Shown here: piece by piece, positions 44,940 to 56,252 of the stretch
Position numbering within the stretch: the stretch's first letter is position 1
Layout of the letters: the number at the start of each line of letters is the position of its first letter
Assembly: GCF_000321225.1 (NCBI RefSeq)
Contig: NW_004450323.1
Location: 1,923,301-1,987,300 of the forward strand
Direction of reading: 5' to 3'
Source: Odobenus rosmarus divergens
Taxonomy: Eukaryota; Chordata; Mammalia; Carnivora; Odobenidae
DNA length: 64,000 bases
Position numbers and translations under genes: made by a program
The notes under the pieces: model-generated
Databases searched by the model: none
Told to the model about the DNA's origin: nothing
Seen by the model: only the letters and a program-made list of their open reading frames with translations

Positions 44940-45240
44940 CATCTTCCAATTCTCCTTCATCTGCAGAGAATGACCTTCCCTGCCTGGTAGAAATGTGTTC
45001 TTTCTGGGACCAGCTCAAAGGGCGTGACTCCGTGGGTGAAGCCTTCCCCGAGTCTCCAGGCGGGGCTGATCATTTTCTCCATGTGGCTCCTCTTGTCTCT
45101 TCATTGCATCGTTGGTGGCATTTATTCTCACGTCCGCATCAGCTAGACTGTGGCTCACATGAGGACAGTGCCCTTGTCTGGCCACCTTGAACCCGCTGAC
45201 ACCCGGGTGGTGTCTGGCATGGAGCGTGTGAGGAGATGAA
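44940..45240 (+). mobile_element. L2 LINE 3' fragment
   Basis: 'ccctgcctggtagaaatgtg', 'tagactgtggctcacatgaggacagtgcccttg' and 'ggtgtctggcatgg' are L2 3'-end text. Confidence 0.75.
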
Positions 45241-45616
45241 CTGTCTTCACCGATCCCTACATGGAAGTCCCAACCCAGGACCTCAGAGTGGGACCGTAAT
45301 TGCAGAGAGGACTTCAGAGAGGTGCTTAAGGTAAAATGAGGCATTAGGATGGGCCCTAATCCAAGCCGCCTCCTCCTGTATAAGAGGAGGAGATCTGGGC
45401 ACAGGGGGCATCAGGGGCCTGGCTGTGGAGGGAAGACCACGTGAGGACACAGTGAGAAGGGGGGCCGAATAGAAAGGCCTCGGAGGTGACCAGCCCGCCT
45501 GCCCCCTTGCTCTGGGACTTCTGGCTTCCAGGACTGTGAGAACGTGCATTTCTGCGGCTTAAACTGCCCAGTCTATGGTATTTGGTGATGGCAGCCCTGG
45601 CAACCTGATACAGAGA
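45241..45616 (+). mobile_element. MaLR-type LTR (MLT1/MST-like)
   Basis: 'gaagtcccaacccaggacctc', 'ggatgggccctaatccaa', 'tgtataagaggagg', 'ttctggcttccaggactgtgag' and 'ggcagccctggcaacctgatac' give the MaLR LTR order in sense. Confidence 0.88.
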
Positions 45617-45627
45617 ACTTCCTCAAA

Positions 45628-45653
45628 AAAATTTTTTTTTTTTTTTTTTTTTT
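45628..45653. repeat. A7/T24 homopolymer junction
   Basis: A short A run directly followed by about two dozen T bases, next to TGTCAAATGAAG. It may be the tail remnant of a SINE. Confidence 0.8.
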
Positions 45654-45844
45654 GTCAAATGAAGACAGAAACACTGATTATGAGAAGAGACAAAAGTAGC
45701 AGCTTTTGGTTGAAGATATTAGGGACAGAGAAGGAAGGCCGTGCTGATTGTTTAACTGGAAGCTAAAAAGGAAGAAAAAGGAAATGCCATTTCACCTAAC
45801 TACACGGGCTTTATCAAGTATTGATTAATAAGAAAGCACGGGCG

Positions 45845-46044
45845 GGCGCCTGGGTGGCTCAGTCGTTAAGTGTCTGCCTTCGGCTCAGGTCATGATCGCA
45901 GGGTCCTGGGATCGAGCCCCGCATCGGGCTCCCTGCTCGGCGGGAAGCCTGCTTCTCCCTCTCCCGCTCCCCCTGCTTGTGTTCCCCCTCTCGCTGTGTC
46001 GCTCTCTGTCAAATAAATAAATCAAATCTTAAAAAAAAAAAAAA
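45845..46044 (+). mobile_element. Carnivore SINE, first of a triple cluster
   Basis: Forward SINE with an 18-base duplication, AATAAGAAAGCACGGGCG (45827-45844) and AATAAGAAAGCATGGGCG (46045-46062). The right copy is immediately followed by the next SINE. Confidence 0.96.
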
Positions 46045-46062
46045 AATAAGAAAGCATGGGCG

Positions 46063-46256
46063 TGCCTGGGTGGCTCAATTGGTTGAAAGGCTGGCTCTTG
46101 GTTTCGGCTCAGGTCATGATCTCTGGGTCCTGGGATCAAGCCCTTTATGGGACTCCGCACTCAGTGGGGAGTCTGCCTGAGGATTCCATCGCTCCCTCTG
46201 CCCCTCCCCCCACCCGCACGAGCTCTCGTGCTCTCTCTTTCTAAAACAAATAAATA
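46063..46256 (+). mobile_element. Older carnivore SINE, second of the cluster
   Basis: Forward element with the variant head (TTGAAAGGCTGGCTCTTGG). It begins exactly at the end of the first SINE's duplication. Its A-rich tail is split by the third SINE and resumes after it. Confidence 0.92.
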
Positions 46257-46450
46257 GGGGCACCTGGGTGGCTCAGTCGGTTAAGTGTCTGCCTTCAGCT
46301 CAGGTCATGGTCCCAGGGTTCTGGGACCGAGCCCCACATCAGGCTCCCTGTTCAGTGGGAGTCTGCTTCTCCCTCTCCTCCCTGCTAATTCTCTCTCGCT
46401 ATCTCTGTCTCTGTCTCTCTCAAATAAATAAAATCTTAAAAAAAAAAAAG
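46257..46450 (+). mobile_element. Carnivore SINE, third of the cluster
   Basis: Forward SINE inserted in the tail of the second: AAAACAAATAAATA precedes it and AAAACAAATAAAAC follows. The remnant tail of the host SINE runs to about 46485. Confidence 0.94.
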
Positions 46451-46485
46451 AAAACAAATAAAACAAATACATAAATCTTTAAAAA

Positions 46486-46900
46486 AATAAAGTATGGATA
46501 GATGCACATTGCATGTATGAACTGGTAATGGTGACTATTCCTTTAATAAATCCTCCAATTATTTATGTTTAAATACATTGTTGCTGTCTCTCTCTTTACA
46601 AATGCCATATAACCTTGTAGGTGGGCTGGAACATATAAAATCACAGTGATAGGTCAAAGAAATGTCCAAAGGGCAACTCACAGTTGGGTACAGTCCTCAA
46701 GACAGGGACACTTCTTAGGATTTTGTAGACAAAGTTAAAAAAAAATTTACCCTCTAAAGTTGGAGTCCATAAAAATCAACCTCAAATGAATATGATTAAC
46801 AAACAAACTTGGGGTGGAACCATCTTGAAAGATGACTTGTAATTGGCTCCTGGATACGACTAGGGTGCTTTCCAAATCTCCATGAAGGAGACTTGAAGAC
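46486..46900. other. Non-coding, AT-rich, no recognised feature
   Basis: Unassigned DNA. Confidence 0.5.
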
Positions 46901-46904
46901 CCTT

Positions 46905-47560
46905 CCCAAACCTATCTAAGCAGTTATTCACTCATTCAATACCAGTCATGTTGGTGTCTGCCAGTTTTCTCCCCTGCAAAGTTATCCTTTCTCTTTTTGG
47001 AATTATGTGTTAGTCTGATAAGCGCTGGGGAATATAACAGGGGAGAAAACACAGTCCTTGTGCTCAGAAAGTTCATAGTCTGGTTGGAGAGACAGACCAG
47101 TAACCAGGCCATTTCTAAGTCTCTTGAGAGGAGTGAGCACCCAGCTCTGACTCCGTGGAGGGTGTACGGAAAGGTTTCCCAGAAGAGGTGACATCTAAGC
47201 TGAGACCTGAAGGACTGGTGGGAGAGTTAGCTAAGAGAAGGGGTGTGGTAGAAAGTCAGAGAGGAGAGAATGTTATAGGATGAGGGGCCGTGTGTTCCAA
47301 GATCTGGAAAAATGAGAACACTTAGGGAGTGGCAAGTAGCTCAATGTGGCTGGAATACCAAATTTGAGGAGGAATGGGGGACATGCGACTAAAGAGTTAT
47401 GTGGAGGCAAAATCATCAGAGGTCTCGGAAGCCATATTGAGGCATCTGGACTTCATCCTAGAGAAAAGGAGACATCCCTCCCGTGTTTTAGGCAGATATG
47501 GGATGCGATCATAGTCCCATTTTAGAAAACCCCTCTGGCTGTATAGGGTGAGTTAGCCAA
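46905..47560 (+). mobile_element. Ancient mammalian interspersed repeat, family not named
   Basis: 'gctggggaatataacaggggagaaaacacagtccttgtgctc', 'gaggtgacatctaagctgagacctgaagg' and 'caatgtggctggaata' follow the same order as the copies at 3.8 and 26.5 kb. This is the best-preserved copy in the window. Confidence 0.75.
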
Positions 47561-47564
47561 CTTG

Positions 47565-48290
47565 AGGTGAAGGGCACAGTCCCCATAAGTCTGCCCTTAC
47601 TTCAGACACCAGCTCCAAGTTTGGGGGTCCCCAGGATTACCTTCTTATCATAGCATCTGGCTGCAAATTCAGGGGTTCCCATGACTACCCTCACAGTTGA
47701 TAATTTGATATTTAGGCAAGTTTTATACTTAGGAGTAGACTTTTATTATAATAAAAAGATACAAATTGGAATTAGTCAAAGATACAAGTAATTGGAAGCA
47801 GGAGGGTGGACCCTGAGAGGGTTCTAAACGTGACGCTTCTGTGTCCTCAGGATGCATTGCTTCCCAGCATCTCTAGATGAATACGCACAAGTATTGCCAA
47901 CCCGGGAAGTTCATCCAAGCTTTAGTGGCCTGAGTTTTTATTGAGGCTTCATTACCTAGGCACGATTGATTGAATAATTGCCCACATGGTTGAACTTAAT
48001 CTCCAGGCTCCTTCTCCTCCCTGGAGGTCAGGCTGTCACATGGCCTAAAGCCCCAACCACAAATCACATGGTTGGTCTTTCAGATACGGCTGGCCCCCAC
48101 CTGACTCAGCATAAAGGAGGGGCCAACCTTGAATAACAAAGACACTCCTCTTGCTGTGAAAATTTCAAGTTTAGGGATTACCTCCCAGGAGCCCAGACAA
48201 AGGGCAGATCTCTCTTTAGGTGAGGCCTTCTTACTATGCACTGTGGTGGTGCAGTTCGACTGGATGAGAGTAAGTCTGAAAACAAGAAAA
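47565..48290 (-). mobile_element. Endogenous-retrovirus LTR, reverse
   Basis: Read on the minus strand, the text passes from 'ctgggaggtaatccctaaacttg' through 'gctgagtcaggtgggggccagcc', a poly(A) signal (AATAAAAA near 47936-47943) and 'cccgggttggcaatac' to a terminal 'ggggacccccaaac'. That is the layout of a common MER-type LTR. No internal retroviral gene is seen nearby, so it looks like a solo LTR. The subfamily is not determined. Confidence 0.72.
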
Positions 48291-48299
48291 TCAATTAAG

Positions 48300-49500
48300 T
48301 GGTTGCTGCAAAAATCTAAGGAAGAGAACATGATAGCCAAGACCAAGGACGAAGAGAGAGGATGGGAAGAAGTAGAGGGGTTTTGATACATGAAGAATAG
48401 AATGTCAGTACCTGGTGGTTGACTGGATATAAGGAGGTTGAGGGATGGGGAGGAGACAGGGACTATGGGCAGGTGTCTGGCCTGGGCAAAGAGCTGGTTT
48501 AGGGCTGCTGTTTGCCAGTATCTCTGGCTTCTTGTTTTCCTGATCAATCAGCCTAGCACAATGCTTGGCACATAGTAAACATTCAGCAAATATCTGTTGA
48601 ATAAAAAAATGAATGAATGGACCCATCTTCCAGCAAAAGAGGACGTGCCTGGATTCAGACTGCTGCAAGAGTACAAGCCACGCTCGACAAATATTCACTG
48701 ACCCCTTCTGAAATAGGGCCACAAGGTAGCTCACGCATCCTCAGCAACTAGACATTTTTACCTTCCATGTGGGACGTGTCCCAGGATTGCTTAGGGGTGT
48801 GTGTGTGTGTGTGTGTGTGTCTACAGGTATGTGTGTAATAAGGGGAGGTTCTATGCGAGTTGTGAATTTTATTGTTGAGTTGAAAGCCAGACACACATCC
48901 TACTGTACTGGAGAGACTTGAAGAGGGCTATATGTTTGCCTGGAATGGAACAGGGCTGAGTGTTGAGAGGAACTTTCTTTCCTCTCTCTTCATGTTTCCA
49001 TATGGAGGGAGTTGGATTAGGGTAACACTCTTGGCTTCTCTCTGCCTTCCTCTTTTCTCCTTCGTCGTTTAACTGCTTAGTGAGCTTGGGAAAAGGGGCT
49101 GAGGGTACCTGGCTTAGTCCCTCCCTGACTCTCTCTTAGAGGCTGGCTGCCTCTGGAGGGTGTAGATTGTCATCGGCTTCAGCTGGGCGCTCAGCTTAGT
49201 GGGGCAGGGCCCTCAGCGGGTAGCCTGCAGGGATGCAGCTCTGCCAGCACCTGGGAAGGCAAGCGTGCCTCATCCTGGAGGCAGGGTTGGGAAGTCCTCT
49301 CTTACTGTGTACCTAAGTCACACTTCCTGGGTCAGCTTTAGTGTTACTCAGTTCATGGAAGAGAGATGGTCTTTCTTTCTAGTTCTCCCCAATGCAGGGC
49401 TCCCAGCGGAAGGGCAGAAGTCTGAGGCCAACTTGCCATGGCCTATACCCCGTACTCTGGCCTGATCCCCTGGGTTCTGGTTTTATGCCTCCCTTACAGC
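48300..49500. other. Non-coding; short L2/MIR tail and a GT repeat
   Basis: 'ctagcacaatgcttggcacatagtaaacattcagcaaatatctg' at 48553-48597 is an L2/MIR-type 3' end, and (GT)12 lies at 48797-48820. The rest is unassigned. Confidence 0.55.
48797..48820 (+). repeat. (GT)12 microsatellite
   Basis: An uninterrupted GT run of 24 bases. Confidence 0.97.
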
Positions 49501-49506
49501 CTGAGT

Positions 49507-49910
49507 TCCTGTCTTCACTTGGGCCGCCATAACAAAATACTGGGCAGCTTAACCACAGAGATGTGTTTTCTCACAGCTCTGGAGGCCGGAAGCCTAAGAT
49601 GAGTGTGCCATTGGGCTTGCTTTCTGGTGAGGCCTCCCTTCCTGGCTTGCAGACAACATCTCGCTGGGTCCTCTTCGCATGACCTCTTTTTGTGCGCGTG
49701 TAAACAGACAGAAAGGTTTCCAGTCGCTCTTCCTCTTCTTATTGGACCCCAGTCCTATGGAATCAGGGCCCCACTCTGATTCAATGACTTCATTGAACCT
49801 TAATTACCTCCTGAAAGGCTCTATCTCCAAATGCAGTCATATTGGGGGTTAGGATTTCAACATAGGGATTTTGGTGGGGGTGTGAGGGGGAATGCAACAG
49901 TCCATAACAC
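49507..49910 (-). mobile_element. MaLR-type LTR, reverse
   Basis: 'gccgccataacaaaatactggg', 'ttctcacagctctggaggccgg', 'ttcttattggaccccagtc' and 'caacagtccataacac' follow the reverse MaLR order, in the same orientation as the element at 7080. Confidence 0.9.
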
Positions 49911-50685
49911 TATCCCTTTAAAGAGCTTTCCCATTGTCTCTCATGATTAGGATATAGTTATACAGTCTGCGTTGTGACAAAGTTAAGAATTCTGGATTAT
50001 AATTTCAAACTGGTTTAAGAACCATGAACCTGGCGTTCAATAATTGCCTGTTGATGGCTTCAGAAATGTGATACTTGGGTTTTGCGTAATATCGCCGTCG
50101 GTGGACTTTGGGCATGACACCAAAGGACATGGATGATAGATCAGTCCTTTGGACGATAGTATCAGCTGCACCCAGGTGCATCTGGGGAATTTTTCAGCGC
50201 TAACCAGCAGGTGCTCTTTGTTACGTCATAAAAATCTTTCAAGTCCTAATGATTTAAAGCTGGGGGCAAAGGTCACCTTTAGAAGATTATTCCTTTTTCT
50301 GATGTCATTCCTGAAAAGTTCATGCTGCTCATTATGGGTTGTTATGGTGATAAAGGGGGTGAGTTTCTGAACTGGGAAAAAATACTACTAAGTGGAAGGA
50401 GGGGCTTAAATATTTAAAGCTATAAAATGTAGGCAAAATTATTATTTTGATCCAGGCTTTAGAAGTCATCCCATCTTCTCCCAAGATATTGGCTGGCAAT
50501 GCAATGTTGATATATCTCCAAAGAATTTGCTAGCCACTCTGGGCAGCATCCTCTCTACTGGGAGGCCACAGCCTTGGAATGAGAACACCACGGCTGGTCA
50601 CGGACAGCCCATGTCTATCCTGGGAGCCAGATTTATGGGAGGTCTTAGCGGTGCCAGGTGATGGAAGCAAGCCCACGAACCGTGG
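49911..50685. other. Repeat-free DNA with a regulatory-motif cluster
   Basis: No repeat or exon recognised. A C/EBP-like site, CRE/ATF-like sites and a perfect HNF4/DR1 site lie within 50082-50308. Confidence 0.5.
50082..50308 (+). promoter_or_regulatory. Motif cluster: C/EBP-like, CRE-like, HNF4 DR1
   Basis: TTGCGTAAT (50082-50090) is C/EBP/PAR-bZIP-like, TTACGTCATAAA (50221-50232) is CRE/ATF-like, GGGGCAAAGGTCA (50263-50275) equals the HNF4/DR1 nuclear-receptor consensus, and TGATGTCAT (50300-50308) is another CRE-like word. Together they suggest a candidate enhancer. Tissue and target are unknown. Confidence 0.38.
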
Positions 50686-50689
50686 AGCA

Positions 50690-50830
50690 GGTAGAACTTT
50701 GAATTCTACCTCTGGCTTCTCTGAGCCACTGTTTTCTGCTTTGTAAAATGAGAACGATAACACCACACAATACTGTTGTCAGGACCAAACAAGATGGTAT
50801 ACGTAGGTGTGCGCCATGCCTTGCTGACGT
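50690..50830 (+). mobile_element. MIR SINE fragment
   Basis: 'gccactgttttctgctttgtaaaatgagaacgataac' and 'tgttgtcaggacc' match MIR in sense. Confidence 0.75.
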
Positions 50831-51445
50831 GAACATGTGAGACAGACCCCTTCTCTCAAACCAACCTGATCCCATCAGGAGCTACCAGGTGTGGTGCCAT
50901 CGATGATGTTCATTTTCTCTGCGAGACCTGCTCTGACCTCCAGAACCCAGTGGAGAGTCTCTTCCAGACTTTGCCACCTTATCACCTGCCAAGGATCATA
51001 TCCTGTTTGCTGGGTGTGCCTTTTGGCACAAAGCACTTGCTCAAAAAATAGGGATCGGCTGATACCTCACCTACTTTTGTCTCCTCAAAATTGTCCTAGG
51101 GTTATGAGATAGCTGAACTCAGCCTCCATGAGGTCGTCACTACAAAGTAACAACATGTTTATTCTTTTATCTGTTTATCTAGCAGCCCTGCCATGACTCA
51201 CACATCCCAATGAGGACTCCTGCCTTATAAGGAGGCACTTTGAAGGCTATTATTCCAAGGAGCCTGTCACCTCTCAAAGCATTTTTAGAACTCCTGCTTT
51301 GAATCAGTGCCAGTGTTAGGATGGTGAATCCTCACACCTCCTGGGAACAATTATTTTTGGAAACAATGGAAGTCATGGTGGCCAAGTTTGGTAAGTCTGG
51401 TCCTCCAGGGGGTGGGTGGGTGTGGAGAAGGAGGCATGGTGGACT
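50831..51445. other. Non-coding, no recognised feature
   Basis: Unassigned DNA, possibly containing an L2 remnant around 50910-51060. Confidence 0.45.
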
Positions 51446-51449
51446 GATA

Positions 51450-51600
51450 GTTAATATTTAATTGGGCATTTCCAATGGGTCAAGCACTTTGCATCCACTG
51501 TCTTGTGTGATTCTTAAAAACATCTCTGTGAGGCAGGTGCTATTATCACCCCCACTTTACAGACAAGGAATCTGAGGCACAGAGTGCAAAACACATTTTC
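51450..51600 (-). mobile_element. MIR SINE, reverse
   Basis: 'gtgaggcaggtgctattatcacccccactttacagacaaggaatctgaggc' is reverse MIR text. Confidence 0.88.
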
Positions 51601-53480
51601 TACAGGAATATCGTTGCTTTTTCTCCCCCTATTACTAAGCTAGTGTTAGGGGGCCCGGAAGCAGGCAGGACAGACATCCTTGAGTGACCTTTCCCACCCC
51701 AGCAGAAATGAGGAACAGGGACGCCTTATCTAAAGACCACAAAGCCAAGAACAGTGACATTTGAACTGGTGGGGGCAGGGAAGGTACGAGAATGCAGGAA
51801 CCCTGGGGGAGCAGGAAAAGGAAAGGCCCCGCCAGCACCTGGAGGACTCCTCTGGGAGAGATCGGAGAAGAGGGGAGAGGGCTGGTCCAGGACTGGGGCC
51901 CCAGGAGCAGGGGGGAAGATGGCCACCAGAATTCCTAGTGGAAGGAATTCCTTTTGTGCCTCTCTTTTTTACTTTTTTTAAAACTCGTATTCATGTTTGC
52001 TGACTCTAAGAGGAGCTCAAGTTCGTTGTGGAGAACTTGGAACATATAGAGGAGTATGAAGAAGATAAAAATGATCTGTAGGTGACCCCTCCTCCCCAGG
52101 ATCTCAGGCCTTGCTAAGATGCATGCTGAGCCCATCAGCACGACTGAGGTTATTTATAAGCTCCCTTCTGCTCATCCACCCACTCCCCTCTCTGCTTGGG
52201 CTAGGGGGGCCTTGAGCCAGGACATTCCCTTGCAGCCCACACAGGCTGCTATATAAAGCCCTGCTCTTCTAGGGGCTGGATCAGGACATCCCTTATCTCT
52301 CTGCAGCAGGGTTCTGATAACGCGCCCAGTTGGCAGGTGCTCTGAGCTGGGCCATGGACTCTGGTAGCTGCCACCGGGGCCTCCAGCCCCCATGTGGTCG
52401 TCTGTTCTGGTTGCCGCTGAGACCTGGCCAAGGACACCAACTGAAGCCTTCAACATGGGAAGTCGTTTGCTCATTTTGTTAGAGGGCAGTTGCCAGACAG
52501 CTGAGTTGAATTTGACGGGCTTGGCACGAGTGATGGGTGTGTCCGGCACATGCAAGCGCCATGGTCAGTAGCCCCCTCCCGCAGCAGCTGTGCCTAATCC
52601 CCACTCTCTCAGCCCCTGCCCTGATTTCCCTCTCCTTTCTCTTCATTAGTGCTTGGCTCAGAATTTTCTTCATCCATATGGCTTCTGCAGGCAAAGGCCT
52701 TCCATGGCTGGTGGCCTGCTGTGTCTCAGTCCCAGAATTCCGGGCTGGACTTCTCCCTAATCGACAGTGGACTATAGCAGATGTACTCTCTCTGCCTGGA
52801 AAGTAAGTTTTGCCAAAGGAGGTAGAACCATCTTATTGCTACAAGCTGGGGTAGAGGGGAGACAGGAAGGCCTCCTGAAAAAATGCATAGGCTTTTGTTA
52901 GAAGGTGGGGGGAGGGACTGTAAAGTATTCCCCAAACTGAGAAGGCAGTTTGAGACTGAAAAACGAAGGAGGCCACACAATACAGTTTACACACAGTTTT
53001 ATTTGGGGTAACTTACTGATGGGGGGCGGGGATCAGGCAGGTGGTGATCCAGCTGCAGAGTTATTCTCCACAAAGTCTGGACCTCAATCTACAAATTTTA
53101 TAGAACGAGGGACTCTGCGGAAGGGCACTGTGGTGAGACCAAAGGGTTCGCATGCACCTAATAGACGTCTAACATTTAATTAGATCTTGCGGCACCACCT
53201 GTGTATCAGGAAGGGGAGACATTGTGTGATCTTTAACAAACTCACAGAGGGCCAAAGCAAGCTGCCCTCCATCTCAGCCTTGGCAGGCATTTCTAAGTTA
53301 TGTATATTAATCTCCTAGGGACCCTGGAACACACAGCCTGGCGGGGGTGGGGGGGGTGGGGGGTGGAGTTGGGGAGGGATCAGTGATTAGATGTGAACAA
53401 GATAAAGAGTTAAAGTTGGCTTTAACTATAGCTTTCCTATAGCTTTGAATCAGACACAACCAGCATGAAATCCTAGCTCC
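51601..53480. other. Non-coding, mostly unassigned
   Basis: An old repeat may cover 52960-53330 ('acacagttttatttggggtaac'), which I cannot name. A G-rich run lies at 53341-53380. No exon is supported. Confidence 0.4.
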
Positions 53481-53484
53481 TTTG

Positions 53485-53660
53485 CTTAAAAAGAGGTGTG
53501 ATGTTAAGCAACTTATATATATATATATATACCCTTTGAGGCTTATTTCTCATCTTTAAGATGTAGAGTATGATATCTCTAAGAACTCATGCAAAAATTA
53601 AATAAGATGACATATATAAGACATTGGAAACATTTTAGTTGGCATTATGGTAGCGATTAT
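53485..53660 (+). mobile_element. Degraded MIR with an embedded (TA)n
   Basis: 'gatgttaagcaacttatat', 'ggcttatttctcatctttaagatgtagag' and 'attaaataagatgac' fit an old MIR in sense, interrupted by a TA run at 53514-53531. Confidence 0.6.
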
Positions 53661-54085
53661 AATTTTTGTTAATAATATTTTGATTTATGATCATTTGGAT
53701 AAGAGAGAAGTGGTGACTTTTTTTTTTTCCCCTTTTGGATTCAACAGGGGAACTCTTGACCTTGGTTATTAAGAGACTCATTTAGGCAAAAAGGTATGTG
53801 TTTCCATTGATACTTAAGTGAATTTTTCAAGTTCTGAGAGAACCCTTTCCAAGCAACATCTGGGCCCCAAGGAGGTCCTGGTTCACATTTGTCTTGACCT
53901 ATGAGAATCAGATCAACCTTATACAAAAGGGCAAGTCAGTGTACTCATGGCTTAGTCAAAATTTAGTAGCAAAACATCCCTGCCATAAGCTACAAGGGAC
54001 TTCAAGATGGAATGATTATATATGAAATGAAAATAGTAAAAACATTACTTATCTGAACTTTGGAGGTACAACTAGAGCAGCGTCC
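53661..54085. other. Non-coding, AT-rich, no recognised feature
   Basis: Unassigned DNA. Confidence 0.5.
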
Positions 54086-54089
54086 AGAG

Positions 54090-54535
54090 AAGAATGCATA
54101 GTGAGATTTTATGTGTCAACTTGCATAGACCACAGTGTGCCCAGATATTTGGTCAAACCTTATTCTAAGTGTTTCTGTAGGGTGTTTCTGGGTGAGGTTA
54201 ACACATGAATTGGCAGACTGAGCAAAGCAGATTGTTCTTCCCAATATGGGTGGGCCCCATCCAATCTGTTGAAGGCTTGAATAGAATAAAAAGACTAAGC
54301 AAGAATTCTTTCTCTCTGCCTGCCTATCTTTGAGTGGGGACATCATCCTTTCCTGCCTTTGAACTTGGACTCGGACTGGAACTTACATCACCGTCCCTCC
54401 TGGGGCTCCAGCTTGCTGTCTGACGATCTTGGGGGACTTCTTAGCCTCCATAATTGCATGTGCCAATTCCTTAGAATAAATTTCTTTATATATCCTAGAG
54501 ATTCTGTGTCTCTAGAGAACCCTGACTAATACATA
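54090..54535 (+). mobile_element. ERVL/MaLR-type LTR, sense
   Basis: 'tatgtgtcaacttgcatagacc', 'gggtgggccccatccaatctgttgaagg', 'ggacttcttagcctccataattgc', an AATAAA at about 54474-54480 and the terminal 'agaaccctgactaatac' identify a common mammalian LTR. The subfamily is not determined. Confidence 0.78.
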
Positions 54536-54752
54536 GTCTTATAATGAATTAATAAAAAATTAAACAGGAATGAAAAATGAAATAAGCATCCAACTGAAGT
54601 AGTTAGAAAAAAGGCAATAAACCTAAGGAAAGCAGAAGGAAGAAATTAATAAATGTTAAAGCAGAAATCAATAAATTATACAACAAAAAAGTTTTATAAT
54701 TAATAAATTATAACAAGTAACTCACAAACTTAAAGCTAATTCTTTTAAAAAA
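54536..54752 (+). mobile_element. Old L1 LINE, ORF2 fragment (part 1)
   Basis: A-rich text such as 'gaagaaattaataaatgttaaagcagaaatcaataaattata' is typical of the middle of L1 ORF2 in sense. It is decayed, with no open frame. Confidence 0.75.
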
Positions 54753-54763
54753 CACGATTTATA

Positions 54764-54955
54764 GGGGCGCCTGGGTGGCTCAGTCGGTTAAGCATCTGCC
54801 TTCGGCTCAGGTCATGATCCGAGGGTCCTGGGATTGAGCCCCACGTCTGGCTCTCTGCTCAACGGGGAGCCTGGTTCTCCCTCTGCCTGCTAGTCCCCCT
54901 GCTTGTGCTCTCTCTCTCTCTCTGTCAAATAAATAAATAAATAAAACAAAAAACC
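54764..54955 (+). mobile_element. Carnivore SINE inside old L1
   Basis: Forward SINE with an 11-base perfect duplication, CACGATTTATA, at 54753-54763 and 54956-54966. Confidence 0.97.
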
Positions 54956-54966
54956 CACGATTTATA

Positions 54967-55129
54967 AATTGTTGGCTAACCTTGTCAAGAGAAAAGAAGG
55001 AAAATGGCACAAAAAAGAAGGGCTAAGGGGAAAATAACCACAGATGGATGGAATTAAAAGAAACCTTAGAGACTATTTTTCTCAACTCCATGTAAATACA
55101 TTTAAAAACTTGTGTTGTAAAAAAATGAA
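54967..55129 (+). mobile_element. Old L1 LINE, ORF2 fragment (part 2)
   Basis: 'ggctaaccttgtcaagagaaaagaagg' through 'ggaattaaaagaaaccttagagactatttt' continues L1 ORF2 in sense after the SINE. Confidence 0.75.
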
Positions 55130-55655
55130 CATTGCTCAAAGAGATATCTAGCTTTTGTCCTTGGCTCCTGGGACATAATCTCTAGGACCTTGGAATGTCC
55201 TGCCTGATAAGAATGTCCTTCTTTACCTGGGGGCCTCAGGCCCCACCAAACAGTTTAACAATGTGATTTAGGATGGGAGCTTTGGGCTGCATGCTCTTCA
55301 CTCTAGCTCTGCTCTGCTCTAAAGGTCAGCCACATGGGCAGTCAGTAATGTCTGTGTGGTTGAGCTCCAGTAGAAACCCTGGACACTCAGGTGAGTTTCC
55401 CCAGCTGTCAGTCCTCTGTATGTTTGCATGTTGTTGCTAGGGAGAGTAGGGCTGGCCATGGGTCCACCAGAAGAGCTGGAAACTCAGTGCTTGGAAGTTT
55501 CCTGGACTCTGCCTGGTGCATCTCTTCCCTTGGCTGGCGTTAATCCACATCCTTTCACCGTAACGAACTGTAACTATGAGCACAACAGCTTCCAGGGAGT
55601 TCTGTGAGTCTTTCTATAAATTGTTAAACCTAAGGATGGTCTTGGGAACCCCCTA
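55130..55655 (+). mobile_element. Endogenous-retrovirus LTR inside old L1, sense
   Basis: 'ggacataatctctaggacc', 'ccctggacactcaggtgagtttccc', 'gaactgtaactatgagcacaacagc', 'gagttctgtgagtc' and the terminal 'ggtcttgggaacccccta' fit a MER-type LTR. The expected poly(A) signal has decayed. It splits the L1. Confidence 0.65.
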
Positions 55656-56252
55656 ATTTTGAAAAACCTGACATATCGGATACTTTTCTGAAAGAGTATA
55701 ATTCTGCCAAACTGAATCAACAACCAATGTTAGTGTCTCCTTAGTTAACCTATAAATGAAGAGAAATCCCAATAAAACCAATAGTTCACATGGAAAAAGA
55801 AGGTGAAAAGTGAATGGAAAGCTAGCCCTATAAGTTCTAATGCATATTGTAAAACTATAATAATTAAAATAGTGTAGGACATCTTGCAGTTGGAACAAAA
55901 TAGGAACTCCAGAAATAGACCAAAACCTATTGGGAATTTAACTTATGAAAATGATGGCATTTCAAATCATTGGGAAAAAAAGATGAATTATTCAGTAAAT
56001 AGTGTTGAGACAACTGAGTAGCCATCTGGAAAAAAATTAAGTTGGCTTCATACCTAACTTCTTATATCAGGATACATACCCGGAGAGATCAGTGATTTAA
56101 ATTTTTTAAAATGCTAGAAGATACTGTGGGAGATTAAGAAGTAATCTAATGACTATTTTGGAATGCGGAAGAACTTTCAAAGTATGCCATAAGACACAAA
56201 AGTCATAAAGAAAACAGACGATAACTTCTATCGCATTGAAGATTCTGTATGG

